Assembly (NCBI GenBank): GCA_014190575.1
Contig: BJGQ01000012.1
Coordinates: 1 to 64,000 of the forward strand
Length of the DNA stretch: 64,000 nucleotides
Direction: 5' to 3'
Source: Bacteroidota bacterium
GTDB taxonomy: Bacteria > Bacteroidota > Bacteroidia > Chitinophagales > UBA10324
Shown: in pieces, positions 17,885-26,293 of the stretch
How positions within the stretch are numbered: position 1 is the first letter of the stretch
Layout of the letters: every line of letters starts with the position of its first letter
Translations under genes and position numbers: made by a program
The notes under the pieces: generated by a model
Seen by the model: only the letters and a program-made list of their open reading frames with translations
Databases searched by the model: none
Told to the model about the DNA's origin: nothing

Positions 17885-18466
17885 ACACCTTCACAAATTT
17901 CACTACCATGCTTGCTCCACTTTCGCTTTGTAATTGCAACAGGTAAACACCTGCATTTAATATAGCTACATCAATTGTAGTTGTTGTATTGGAAGTATTT
18001 ACCGTAAGCAACTCTCTGCCAAGTATATCTTTTATGATTACTTGAACCGGACTGAAATTAACATTTGTCTCAATGTTAATTTCTTATTGTGCAGGGTTTG
18101 GATAAATCTTAACACCATTTTCAATATCTATTTCATTTACTCCATTTCCAATATCAACCAATCTTGCTATTCTGAAAGCGAGAGTAGCTCCAGAATTATC
18201 ACCCCCCCACCCGCATACAAGGTATTTTGAAAAACTGCTTCATCATTATCTCCTCCAGCAAATCCAGTATCAACTCCAGTTGTTGTTACATTATTAGAGT
18301 AAAAAAGAAAGGGTCCTGCGGGGCTTCTTACAATTAACCTATCATTTACAACAATTAAGTTATTACCTTCTCCGCCATAGCTTGTTGTATGCCATGTAGT
18401 ATCATCCCAGTAAGCAAGGTAGCAATTGATGTTGCATACTTTTTCAAATTTCTGATCTTGTTGGTC
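17885..18466 (-). pseudogene. Degraded paralogue of the T9SS type A protein at 16138-17453
   Basis: Translating the minus strand by eye gives a continuous match to the C-terminal half of the neighbouring gene: KFEKVCNINCYLAYWDDTTW, GVDTGFAGGDNDEAVFQNTL, then after a frameshift FRIARLVDIGNGVNEIDI and VKIYPNPAQ. The frame breaks in a run of seven C at 18202-18208. A TAA stop at 18084-18086 interrupts the sorting domain, which otherwise runs on to its normal end (VYLLQLQSESGASMVVKFVKV). Similarity stops near 18466, so the 5' half is missing. It thus has three lesions: truncation, frameshift and nonsense. It is clearly non-functional unless sequencing errors are involved, and the nonsense codon argues against errors alone. 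Confidence 0.85.
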
Positions 18467-18508
18467 TTACCCATTTTCATCACTCAACAAATATAACACG
18501 CTCACGCC

Positions 18509-18533
18509 CGTGTGTGGTGTTTTCACCAACACG
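18509..18533. terminator. Terminator-like hairpin in the DedA upstream region
   Basis: CGTGT(G)TGGTG and CACCAACACG form a 10-pair stem with one bulge and a TTTT loop, followed on the plus strand by ATTTTT. No plus-strand gene ends nearby, so it may be a leftover of the decayed cluster or an attenuator for the DedA gene. The rest of 18467-18667 shows nothing else. Confidence 0.35.
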
Positions 18534-18667
18534 ATTTTTAGTGTTCATAAATTTTCATCTCTCATTTTATCACTTACCAAATTCAACTTTCATTTTCCGT
18601 CTTCTGATTTATTGTAATTTTTATTCTCCATTAAAACTAAAAAGCTACATTGCCTTCCGATTTTACG

Positions 18668-19345
18668 ATGGACGAAATCAGGCAATTCATTCAGCAGATA
18701 CAAAATGATCCGGGATCAATTTTTAACCCCGAAGCTGTAATTCGTTACGGTGGCATTACTATTTTATGCCTCACCATTTTTGCTGAAACAGGTTTGTTCT
18801 TTTGTTTTTTCTTCCCCGGTGATTCATTGGTGTTTACTGCCGGAGTGCTCACTTCAACCGGAACGCTTCCTTATCACTGGAGCATTGTTTTAATTCTCAT
18901 GATTGTATCAGCAATCATTGGAAATATTGTTGGCTACTGGTTTGGAAAAAGAACAGGAGGTTTATTGATGAAGAGAAAAGACACTATTTTTTTCAGGAAA
19001 GAATATGTAACAACCGCCGAAACTTTTTATGGTCGATATGGTGGAATGGCGTTGGTGCTTGGTCGGTTTCTGCCAATCATAAGAACCTTTGCACCCATTG
19101 TTGCCGGCGTAATTGATTTGCCATTCAAACGGTTTTTCTTTTACAGTTCATTTGGCGCCATTCTCTGGGTGCTGCCCTTAGGCGGTGCAGGATATCTTTT
19201 AGGCACCATTCCGTTTGTACAAACTAATTTGGGATACATCATTATCGCAATGGTTATCGGAATTACAAGTCCGGTAATTTATAAAGTGATTAAAGAAAAC
19301 AGCAAGAAGAAAAAATTGAAACAGAATTCTGAAACAGAAAATTAA
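18668..19345 (+). CDS. DedA family membrane protein
   Basis: Polytopic inner-membrane protein of the DedA (VTT/SNARE-associated) superfamily, whose members include undecaprenyl-phosphate and phospholipid flippases. From the ATG it has 225 residues; a TTG six codons earlier (18650) is a weaker alternative start. Visible family features are a re-entrant loop near residue 40-65 (AETGLFFCFFFPGDSLVFTA), the central GKRTG, and GRFLPIIRTFAPIVAGV (about 130-147) with the conserved arginines and proline. Two C-terminal helices and a lysine-rich tail follow. It is monocistronic, 61 bases before the aminopeptidase gene. The substrate cannot be told from sequence. Confidence 0.9.
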   Translation: MDEIRQFIQQIQNDPGSIFNPEAVIRYGGITILCLTIFAETGLFFCFFFPGDSLVFTAGVLTSTGTLPYHWSIVLILMIVSAIIGNIVGYWFGKRTGGLLMKRKDTIFFRKEYVTTAETFYGRYGGMALVLGRFLPIIRTFAPIVAGVIDLPFKRFFFYSSFGAILWVLPLGGAGYLLGTIPFVQTNLGYIIIAMVIGITSPVIYKVIKENSKKKKLKQNSETEN

Positions 19346-19406
19346 TCCATCAATAATTGTTTCACTTCATCTGTTATTTTTGAAGCCCTGATTTAAAAAC
19401 ATAAAA

Positions 19407-21263
19407 ATGTTTTTTCTAAAAAATTTAAAATCATTATTCCTGTTAATCATGACTACTCTTACTTCTGCTCCAATTTTGGCTCTCGATCCGCACAGCTTTG
19501 CCAGGATTGATGAAGCTGTTGTTCAAAAATTATATCTTGATATTAAAGTAGATTTTTCCCGGAAAATTATTTCCGGAAAAGCGCAATGGACCATTAAAAA
19601 AGGTGCAGATGCAACGGCTATTCATTTCGATACAAAAGGATTAACCATTCAAAAAGTAACGCTCAACGAAGACCCGACGGCTATTAATTTCTCATGGGGG
19701 ATTGATGATGTAATTCTCGGTCACGAATTAATTATTCCGTTAAAAGCAACTACTGTTTCTGTTTCAATTTATTATTCCACTTCGCCTGATGCGGCAGCGT
19801 GTCAGTGGTTGGAGTCATCACAAACCGCTGGAAAAAAATTGCCCTTTCTTTTCACACAATGCCAGGCAATTCTCGGTCGCAGTTTGTATCCATGTCAGGA
19901 TAGCCCCGGCATTCGGTTTACCTACGAGGCCGATGTGCAGGTACCAACTGATATGCTCGCGTTGATGAGTGCTGAAAATCCTACACAAAAAAACGCAACT
20001 GGAAAATATCATTTCAGAATGACCAATCCCATACCATCGTACCTGATGGCCTTGGCGGTTGGCGATATACAATTTCAATCATTAGGTGAAAGAACAGGAG
20101 TTTATGCCGAACCTTCCATGCTCGAAAAATCGGCTTATGAATTTGCCGATATGCAAAAGATGCTTGAAGCCGCTGAGAAACTATATGGCCCTTATCGCTG
20201 GGGTAAATACGATGTTTTGGTTTTGCCTCCGAGTTTTCCTTTCGGTGGAATGGAAAATCCCCGATTAACTTTTGCTACTCCAACAATTCTTGCAGGTGAT
20301 CGCTCATTGGTTTCATTGGTATCGCACGAACTTGCTCATAGCTGGAGTGGTAACCTGGTGACCAATGCAAATTGGAACGATTTCTGGCTCAACGAAGGTT
20401 TCACTGTTTATTTTGAAAGAAGAATTACTGAGGCATTGTATGGAAAAGATTTCGCTGATATGGAAGCCTATCTCGGAATGGAAGATTTGAAAGAGACATT
20501 AAAAGATTTTGAAAATACACCAGATGCAACTTGCCTGAAATTAAAACTCGATGGCAAAGATCCTGATGATGGAATGAACAGCATAGCGTACGAAAAAGGT
20601 TATGCGCTTTTGCTATTGATTGAAAAAACAATTGGTCGAGATGCACTGGATGCTTTTCTGCGCAAGTATTTTGATACGCATGCATTTCAAACAATGAACA
20701 CCGAGCAATTTATCAGTTACATTGAACAGGATTTGTTCAGCAAATTTCCGGGCGCTGAGGAAAAAATAAAATTGAATGATTGGATTTACAAACCCGGCTT
20801 ACCTGCAAATTGTCCGGTAATTGTGAGCGAAAAATTTATTGAAGCCGATAGAGAATATCAGAAATGGATGGATGGAGCTCCGGCAAAAAATCTTAATACA
20901 GGCGATTGGACAACTCAACAATGGTTAAATTTTATTGATAAACTTCCTACGGTAATTTCCAATGAAAGAATGATTGAATTAGATGCTGCATTCAAATTCT
21001 CAGTAAGTGGAAATGCTGAAATTGCTGATGCCTGGTTTTTACAAAGTTTGATTCACAACTATTCTCCTGCTTATATTTACATGGAAAAATTTCTGATAGA
21101 AGTTGGTCGTCGTAAATTTTTGATGCCTCTTTACAAGGAGATGATAAAATCAGCAGCAGGTAAAGAATTAGCAATGAAAATTTACAAACAAGCTCGACCA
21201 AATTATCATTTCGTTGCCCGACAAAGTGTGGATGAAATGCTTGGATGGCACGAAGGACTTTAA
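19407..21263 (+). CDS. Secreted M1-family zinc aminopeptidase (leukotriene A4 hydrolase-like)
   Basis: Zinc metallopeptidase, 618 residues, with an N-terminal signal peptide (basic start, hydrophobic core, cleavage near residue 26), so it acts in the periplasm or outside. Order: M1 N-terminal beta domain (about 35-225); exopeptidase motif GGMENP (about 277-282); the zinc site HELAHSW (about 307-313) with the second glutamate in WLNEGFTVYFE; and a helical C-terminal domain (about 480-618) like that of leukotriene A4 hydrolase. All catalytic residues are present. The likely role is trimming N-terminal residues from imported peptides. No epoxide-hydrolase activity should be assumed. Confidence 0.92.
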   Translation: MFFLKNLKSLFLLIMTTLTSAPILALDPHSFARIDEAVVQKLYLDIKVDFSRKIISGKAQWTIKKGADATAIHFDTKGLTIQKVTLNEDPTAINFSWGIDDVILGHELIIPLKATTVSVSIYYSTSPDAAACQWLESSQTAGKKLPFLFTQCQAILGRSLYPCQDSPGIRFTYEADVQVPTDMLALMSAENPTQKNATGKYHFRMTNPIPSYLMALAVGDIQFQSLGERTGVYAEPSMLEKSAYEFADMQKMLEAAEKLYGPYRWGKYDVLVLPPSFPFGGMENPRLTFATPTILAGDRSLVSLVSHELAHSWSGNLVTNANWNDFWLNEGFTVYFERRITEALYGKDFADMEAYLGMEDLKETLKDFENTPDATCLKLKLDGKDPDDGMNSIAYEKGYALLLLIEKTIGRDALDAFLRKYFDTHAFQTMNTEQFISYIEQDLFSKFPGAEEKIKLNDWIYKPGLPANCPVIVSEKFIEADREYQKWMDGAPAKNLNTGDWTTQQWLNFIDKLPTVISNERMIELDAAFKFSVSGNAEIADAWFLQSLIHNYSPAYIYMEKFLIEVGRRKFLMPLYKEMIKSAAGKELAMKIYKQARPNYHFVARQSVDEMLGWHEGL

Positions 21264-21330
21264 ACCGTTGAATAGTGAATTTGAATTGTGAATAGTGAAA
21301 AAATAAATTTCTCTGAAACACGAAAATAAA

Positions 21331-22926
21331 ATGCTCTCAAAAATTCTTATAGTTGATGATGAGCCCGATTTAGAAGAACTCATCCGGCAAAAATTCAGAC
21401 GAAAGATTGCTTCCGGAGAATATCAGTTTGAGTTTGCGCACAATGGAATTCAAGCACTTGATAAATTAAATAATGATGAAGGTCAGTATTCATTGGTCTT
21501 TACCGATATTAATATGCCTGAGATGGATGGCCTGGCATTGTTATCAAAAATAAACGAACTTGATCCTGCTTTTAAAACCATTGTGGTATCTGCTTATGGT
21601 GATATGGATAACATTCGTACTGCCATGAATCGCGGGGCTTTTGATTTTCTAACAAAGCCAATTGATTTTACTGATTTTGAAACCACACTGACCAAAAGTG
21701 TTCTTGAATACAACAAAATTATTGAAGGCATTAACGCCAAAGAACATTTAATAAATGCCCGTTTAGAAAAGGAACGCGCTGAACAATCAGAAAAATTCAA
21801 GCAACAGTTTTTATCAAACATGAGTCATGAAATCCGAACTCCGCTGAATGCGATTAAAGGAATGACTTTAATGTTGCTGAAAGAAAATCTGGAAACCAAT
21901 CAGCAACGAAATCTTGAAATCATTCGCAAGTCAACCGATAATTTAATTGTAATTATCAATGATATTCTGGACATGAGTAAAATTGAAGCTGGAAAATTAG
22001 AGTTGGAAAAAATCGACTTCTCTCCTGCTGAAACCATTCAAAATGTTTTTGAATTATTGCGATTTAAAGCCGACGAAAAAAAATTAAATTTTTATGTAAA
22101 AACTTCAGATGATTTACCGGAAGCATTAATTGGTGATGCAGTTCGGTTAGGTCAGGTGATGATGAATCTTGCCGGTAACTCTATAAAATTTACTGAATCT
22201 GGCAGTGTGACTGTTGAAGCAAAAGTGGTTTCTATTGAAAATAATATTGCCAATGTAGAATTCAGCGTGAGTGATACCGGTATTGGAATGACTCCTGAAC
22301 AATTGGAAAAAGTATTCGAAAGTTTTTCTCAGGCATCAAAAGAAACATATCGCAAATTTGGTGGTACAGGTTTAGGTCTCACCATTTCAAAATCTTTAGT
22401 TGAGTTAATGGGTGGTCATCTATCAGTAAAAAGCAAGTATGGAGAAGGAACAACATTTTATTTTGTTGCACCCTTCCAGATTGGTGATGTTGCAAAATTA
22501 GAAAGCAATACTAGAGGGAATGTTGAAGTGCCTGTAATTAAAAACATCAGCATTTTATTATTCGAAGATAATTTGTTTAACCAGATTGCCGCCGAACAAA
22601 TTTTAAATTCTGCAATTGAAGGATTGAAAATTGACATTGCCGACAACGGTTTAATTGGATACGAAAAATTATTAACCAACGATTATGATGTGGTGCTGAT
22701 GGATATTCAAATGCCTGAGTTAGATGGATATCAAACCACAGTAAAAATCAGAACAGAACTGGAAGGCACTCGAAAAAATATACCCATCATGGCAATGACT
22801 GCAAATGCGTTGAAAGAAGAAACAAAAAAATGCATGGAGGTTGGAATGGATGATTTTATTACCAAACCATTTGAACCAAACGATTTATTAATTAAGATCA
22901 GTAAACTACTTAATAAAAAAAGATAA
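21331..22926 (+). CDS. Hybrid sensor kinase: receiver - histidine kinase - receiver
   Basis: Cytosolic 531-residue phosphorelay protein. Residues 1-125 are a receiver (VDDEP acid pocket, phospho-acceptor D59 in FTDINMPEMDG, conserved K in FLTKPID). A short coiled coil follows (130-155), then HisKA with H166 in SNMSHEIRTPLNAI, HATPase with DTGIGM and GGTGLGLTI (about 270-395), and a second receiver with D458 in LMDIQMPELDG. There are no membrane helices and no PAS or other sensor domain, so input must come through the first receiver or a partner. It is followed 6 bases later by an Hpt gene and then by a membrane-anchored receiver, giving all parts of a multistep relay. Confidence 0.95.
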   Translation: MLSKILIVDDEPDLEELIRQKFRRKIASGEYQFEFAHNGIQALDKLNNDEGQYSLVFTDINMPEMDGLALLSKINELDPAFKTIVVSAYGDMDNIRTAMNRGAFDFLTKPIDFTDFETTLTKSVLEYNKIIEGINAKEHLINARLEKERAEQSEKFKQQFLSNMSHEIRTPLNAIKGMTLMLLKENLETNQQRNLEIIRKSTDNLIVIINDILDMSKIEAGKLELEKIDFSPAETIQNVFELLRFKADEKKLNFYVKTSDDLPEALIGDAVRLGQVMMNLAGNSIKFTESGSVTVEAKVVSIENNIANVEFSVSDTGIGMTPEQLEKVFESFSQASKETYRKFGGTGLGLTISKSLVELMGGHLSVKSKYGEGTTFYFVAPFQIGDVAKLESNTRGNVEVPVIKNISILLFEDNLFNQIAAEQILNSAIEGLKIDIADNGLIGYEKLLTNDYDVVLMDIQMPELDGYQTTVKIRTELEGTRKNIPIMAMTANALKEETKKCMEVGMDDFITKPFEPNDLLIKISKLLNKKR

Positions 22927-22932
22927 CCAATA

Positions 22933-23283
22933 ATGGAAGACACGAAAGTAAGTGACTTAACTTTTTTAAAACAATTTTCATCAGGTAATACGGCAATGAT
23001 GAAAAAATTAATCGGCGTATTTTTTAATACTGCACAAGATGCCATTGTAAAAATCCAGGGATTTATTGAAGAAAAGAATTGGGAGCGCGTTGGTTCCATT
23101 GCTCATCAGTTGAAGCCACAATGTTCTTACATGGGAATAAAATCCGCTGAACCCATTATCATTCAAATTGAAGAAGCAAAGCATACTGATGGCTCTGCTA
23201 TCCCTGCTTTGTTTGAATCGCTAAAAGCAATAATGGAAAAAGCGATGCTTGAATTAAAAGAAGAAACAGATAAACTTGCTTAA
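22933..23283 (+). CDS. Hpt domain protein (histidine phosphotransfer)
   Basis: Single-domain protein of 116 residues that carries phosphate between receivers. It is a four-helix bundle with the phospho-histidine at H58 in SIAHQLKPQCSYMGI, matching the Hpt pattern H-x-LK-x5-G. It begins 6 bases after the hybrid kinase, so it almost surely accepts phosphate from that protein's second receiver (D458). Its outlet could be the membrane-bound receiver that follows. There are no other domains and no membrane segment. Confidence 0.9.
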   Translation: MEDTKVSDLTFLKQFSSGNTAMMKKLIGVFFNTAQDAIVKIQGFIEEKNWERVGSIAHQLKPQCSYMGIKSAEPIIIQIEEAKHTDGSAIPALFESLKAIMEKAMLELKEETDKLA

Positions 23284-23318
23284 TCACTACATTTAACCCC
23301 TAAATAAATTATTCACTC

Positions 23319-23837
23319 ATGGCCGCACTAAAAAAAATATTTTTGGTTGACGATGATCACAACTACAACGAAATGTTGAAAATGCATCTCAGTTCAAAAT
23401 TCAACCTTGAAATTTTAACATTTTCTACGGGAGAAGATTGCATTCGGAACATTGATTTAAGCCCGGATTACATTGTTCTTGATTACAATTTAAATTCTGT
23501 AAAAACCGAAGCCGCCAATGGAATTGATATTCTGAAAAAAATAAAAGAACTTAAACCAGAAGTTTATGTCTTGTTCTTATCAGGTCAAGATAAAATAGAA
23601 GTTGCAGTTGATACTATAAAATATGGAGCATACGATTATGTAGTAAAAAATCAATCAAGTTTTTTGCGAATTGAAAACTGCTTGGTTAATATTCATAAAA
23701 ACATTCGCTTACAATATTTAGCGCGTGCTTACCGCTTTGCAACTTTCTTTCTCGGCGGAATCTTAATTGCCATAATCATACTCGCCATTCTTTTAAAAAT
23801 ATTCGGCATTTCTGCAATTAATCCAGGATGGGTTTAA
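23319..23837 (+). CDS. Response-regulator receiver with C-terminal membrane anchor
   Basis: 172 residues. Residues 1-125 form a receiver: acid pocket LVDDDHN (D10, D11), phospho-acceptor D55 in YIVLDYNLN, the conserved serine in LFLSGQ, and K in YVVKNQ. The loop after D55 is longer than usual (NSVKTEAANG in place of MPxxxG). Residues about 140-165 are one strong membrane helix (FFLGGILIAIIILAILLKIF), followed by a tail of about 10 residues. There is no DNA-binding or enzyme domain. Membrane-tethered receivers without another output are unusual. It lies 35 bases after the Hpt gene, so it is probably the relay's end point or phosphate sink at the membrane. Confidence 0.9.
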   Translation: MAALKKIFLVDDDHNYNEMLKMHLSSKFNLEILTFSTGEDCIRNIDLSPDYIVLDYNLNSVKTEAANGIDILKKIKELKPEVYVLFLSGQDKIEVAVDTIKYGAYDYVVKNQSSFLRIENCLVNIHKNIRLQYLARAYRFATFFLGGILIAIIILAILLKIFGISAINPGWV

Positions 23838-23931
23838 TTAATTTTTCCTGACCTTGTTTTTTTTCTGTGTACTTAAAGCTGTGAAGCCAGAGAACAAAGC
23901 ATAATTAAAAAACAGAACACGATAATTACTT

Positions 23932-24483
23932 TTACTTCTTCCAACATACATATACTAATGCAGGTGGAACATTTATAGGTGCAAATTTTACTTCCACTCT
24001 GTCAAACATTCGTTTAAATCGACCAAGCGTTGAAGGAGAATATTGAAACTGAATCATTGCTTTTCCGGTTTTTAATATGGCATAAGAGCCGGCTAATATT
24101 CTTGTAACAGTATTGTTTGGAATAATTGCAAGCGGTAAGGATGATACCACATAATCAGGTGAACCCAAATGATGTTCTGCTAAAACAAGCGATGCTTTTT
24201 CGGCGGGGCAATTAAAAACAGTTAATCGTTTGTCATCAATTTTATGGAGCGCTTCCATAAAATTATTATTGATTTCAAAAACAATCAGTTTTGCATCGGG
24301 TTGCATTTTTTTTAATAATGCCCTTGTAATATTTCCTGTTCCGGGACCATATTCAATTATCAATTTTGCCTGAGAAAAATCAATAGGTTTAACCATTTGA
24401 TGAATCAGGTATTTTGAACTCGGCCATACTGCGCCAACTTGCTTGTTATCTAAAAACTGACCGAGAAATTGAAAATGCTTCAA
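23932..24483 (-). CDS. Class I SAM-dependent methyltransferase (PmtA/KsgA-like fold)
   Basis: 183 residues with a Rossmann methyltransferase core: motif I IIEYGPGTGNITRALL (about 41-56), acidic loop VFEINNNF, and the PDYVVSSLPLAIIP segment resembling the NPPY-like motif of phospholipid N-methyltransferases and rRNA dimethylases. The N-terminus (LGQFLDNKQVGAVWPSSKYL) is typical of the bacterial PmtA-like group. The substrate is therefore probably a lipid head group or a small molecule, but this is inference. It lies 12 bases after folE on the same strand, so it may be co-transcribed with the pterin genes, which leaves a pterin-linked role open. Confidence 0.75.
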   Translation of the reverse strand: MKHFQFLGQFLDNKQVGAVWPSSKYLIHQMVKPIDFSQAKLIIEYGPGTGNITRALLKKMQPDAKLIVFEINNNFMEALHKIDDKRLTVFNCPAEKASLVLAEHHLGSPDYVVSSLPLAIIPNNTVTRILAGSYAILKTGKAMIQFQYSPSTLGRFKRMFDRVEVKFAPINVPPALVYVCWKK

Positions 24484-24495
24484 ATCATTTATCGT

Positions 24496-25137
24496 TTACG
24501 AAATTAAATTAGCTGATATCAATCTTATAAATTCTGCGCGAGTAGTGTTCTCTTCAAATACACCTTTAAATGCACTGGTGGTTGCCACACTGTTTTGTTT
24601 TTGAACCCCACGCATCATCATACACAAATGTTTTGCTTCAATAACTACAGCAACACCCAATGGTTTTAATGTGCTGTCAATGCAATTTAAAATTTCATGA
24701 GTGAGTCGTTCCTGCACCTGCAATCGTCGTGAATAGGCATCCACTATTCTTCCTATTTTACTAAGGCCAACAATGTATCCGTTCGGTATGTAGGCAACAT
24801 GTGCCCGTCCAAAGAATGGCAACAAATGATGTTCGCACATACTGTAAACTTCTATGTCTTTAACAATTACCATTTCACTGTAATTTTCTTTAAATAAAGC
24901 TGAACGCAAAATTTGCTCAGGATCCAATTGATTTCCGTGAGTAAGAAATTGCATAGCTTTAGCAGCACGCAAAGGAGTCTTCAATAATCCTTCGCGACTA
25001 ACATCTTCGCCAACTCCTGAAAGTATGGAAGAATAATTTCCGGTAAGATGTTCAGTTGTTTCTCCGTCGAACATTTCATTCTTGGAGTAGCGGGTAATTT
25101 TCTTTTTCGGCATAATTTGTTTTGCGAAGTAAGTCAA
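24496..25137 (-). CDS. folE: GTP cyclohydrolase I
   Basis: Converts GTP to 7,8-dihydroneopterin triphosphate, the entry to folate, queuosine and biopterin synthesis. It has 213 residues (about 205 if translation starts at the Met in position 9). The zinc site and catalytic residues are seen in [19 protein letters not shown] and in [10 protein letters not shown] (cysteine and histidine ligands), with the QERLTHEI helix between them. The length is usual for type I enzymes. It starts two bases after the PTPS-like gene stops, so the two are translated from one message and probably act in sequence. Confidence 0.96.
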   Translation of the reverse strand: MTYFAKQIMPKKKITRYSKNEMFDGETTEHLTGNYSSILSGVGEDVSREGLLKTPLRAAKAMQFLTHGNQLDPEQILRSALFKENYSEMVIVKDIEVYSMCEHHLLPFFGRAHVAYIPNGYIVGLSKIGRIVDAYSRRLQVQERLTHEILNCIDSTLKPLGVAVVIEAKHLCMMMRGVQKQNSVATTSAFKGVFEENTTRAEFIRLISANLIS

Positions 25138-25139
25138 TT

Positions 25140-25553
25140 TTATTCACCAAAATACTCGGTGTAAATATTATCTGTTTCCCAGAGTTTTACGCAATGCAGT
25201 TTACATTCTGAAATGTATGGCTCTAACATTTTCCAAATTTCAATGGAAAGGTTTTCAGTGGTAGGAAATTTATCTTTCATTTCAGGTACATCAAGATTCA
25301 GGTTTTTATGGTCGAGTTTGTTCAACACTTGATCCTTAATAATCAAACTCAACTCTTTCACATTCATGATGAAACCAGTTTCGGGATTTGGGTTTCCCTT
25401 TACAGTTACATACAAATCATAATTATGGCCATGCCAGTTTTTATTAGCGCACTTGCCAAATACATCCTTGTTTTTTTCTTCGCTCCATTTTGGATTAACT
25501 ACCTGATGCGCAGCATTAAAATGTTCTTTTCGTGTGAGGTAAACCACAATCAA
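25140..25553 (-). CDS. 6-pyruvoyltetrahydropterin synthase / QueD family enzyme
   Basis: 137 residues. It acts on the FolE product, giving either 6-carboxytetrahydropterin (queuosine route) or 6-pyruvoyltetrahydropterin (biopterin route). Zinc ligands are H15 (NAAH) and the pair in HGHNY; the catalytic cysteine is in [14 protein letters not shown]; the late glutamate is in [11 protein letters not shown]. The spacing Cys-x5-HGHNY is that of animal PTPS, while E. coli QueD has Cys-x3-HGH. The pairing with folE fits both routes. queC, queE or a sepiapterin reductase would decide, and none is in the window. I therefore leave the symbol blank. Confidence 0.88.
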   Translation of the reverse strand: MIVVYLTRKEHFNAAHQVVNPKWSEEKNKDVFGKCANKNWHGHNYDLYVTVKGNPNPETGFIMNVKELSLIIKDQVLNKLDHKNLNLDVPEMKDKFPTTENLSIEIWKMLEPYISECKLHCVKLWETDNIYTEYFGE

Positions 25554-25591
25554 TTTTTTTGCGAAGATAATTGTGAATGATCAAATGTGAG

Positions 25592-25623
25592 TTGAAAGAA
25601 TACTATTAAAGACTTTAGATTTG
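25592..25623 (+). promoter_or_regulatory. Promoter of mqnB-mqnD
   Basis: TTG at 25592-25594, 21 bases, then TAGATTTG at 25616-25623. The ATG of mqnB begins at 25628, four bases after the box, so the mRNA is predicted to start at or next to the start codon (leaderless). Confidence 0.6.
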
Positions 25624-25627
25624 GCGC

Positions 25628-26293
25628 ATGAATATTTTGCTGGTCGCAGCTACAACGGAAGAACTGAATCCATTTTTTGAAAAGTATAATTTAGTTGTCG
25701 AAGGAAACTTTTTCACATTCAATATTTCAAATCATTCATTTACAATTTTAATAACCGGTGTTGGAATGGTGGCTGCAACTTTTCATCTCACCAAATTTTT
25801 GTCAGCAAATCATTCTTATGATTTAGCAATCAATGCAGGAATTGCAGGAGCATTTTCTTCGGATATGAAAATTGGGGATGTGGTAAATGTTATTGATGAA
25901 ATGTTTGGAGATATTGGTGCAGAAGATGGCGAAGATTTTATTTCAATCCTGGAATTGGGATTTGTAAAAGAGAATGAGTTTCCATTTTTAAATGGAAAAC
26001 TGAAAAGCGAATTTGCTAATGATAATGAGTTGAAAAAAGTTTCAGGATTAACTGTTAATACTTCGCATGGAAATACTTCAAGCATTGAAAAAGTGAAAAA
26101 GAAATTCAATGCCGATGTCGAAAGCATGGAAGGTGCAGCATTTGCTTTTTGTTGCGCACAGTTTAAAATTCAATGGATAGAAATTCGAAGCATTTCAAAC
26201 TACATTGAACGCAGAGATAAAAGCAAGTGGAATATTCCAGTTGCCATAAATAATCTGAATGATTGGTTGATGAATTTTATTGAAACACTATGA
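25628..26293 (+). CDS. mqnB: Futalosine hydrolase
   Basis: Removes hypoxanthine from futalosine to give dehypoxanthine futalosine in the alternative menaquinone pathway. It has 221 residues of the nucleoside phosphorylase fold: MNILLVAATTEEL at the N-terminus, ITGVGMVAATFHL, INAGIAGAF, and the purine/ribose motif DVESMEGAAFAF (about 160-171). Its neighbour mqnD, which it overlaps by four bases, makes the assignment secure against the related MTA/SAH nucleosidase. Presence of the futalosine route, and not the classical Men pathway, is implied. mqnA, mqnC and mqnE are elsewhere. Confidence 0.93.
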   Translation: MNILLVAATTEELNPFFEKYNLVVEGNFFTFNISNHSFTILITGVGMVAATFHLTKFLSANHSYDLAINAGIAGAFSSDMKIGDVVNVIDEMFGDIGAEDGEDFISILELGFVKENEFPFLNGKLKSEFANDNELKKVSGLTVNTSHGNTSSIEKVKKKFNADVESMEGAAFAFCCAQFKIQWIEIRSISNYIERRDKSKWNIPVAINNLNDWLMNFIETL

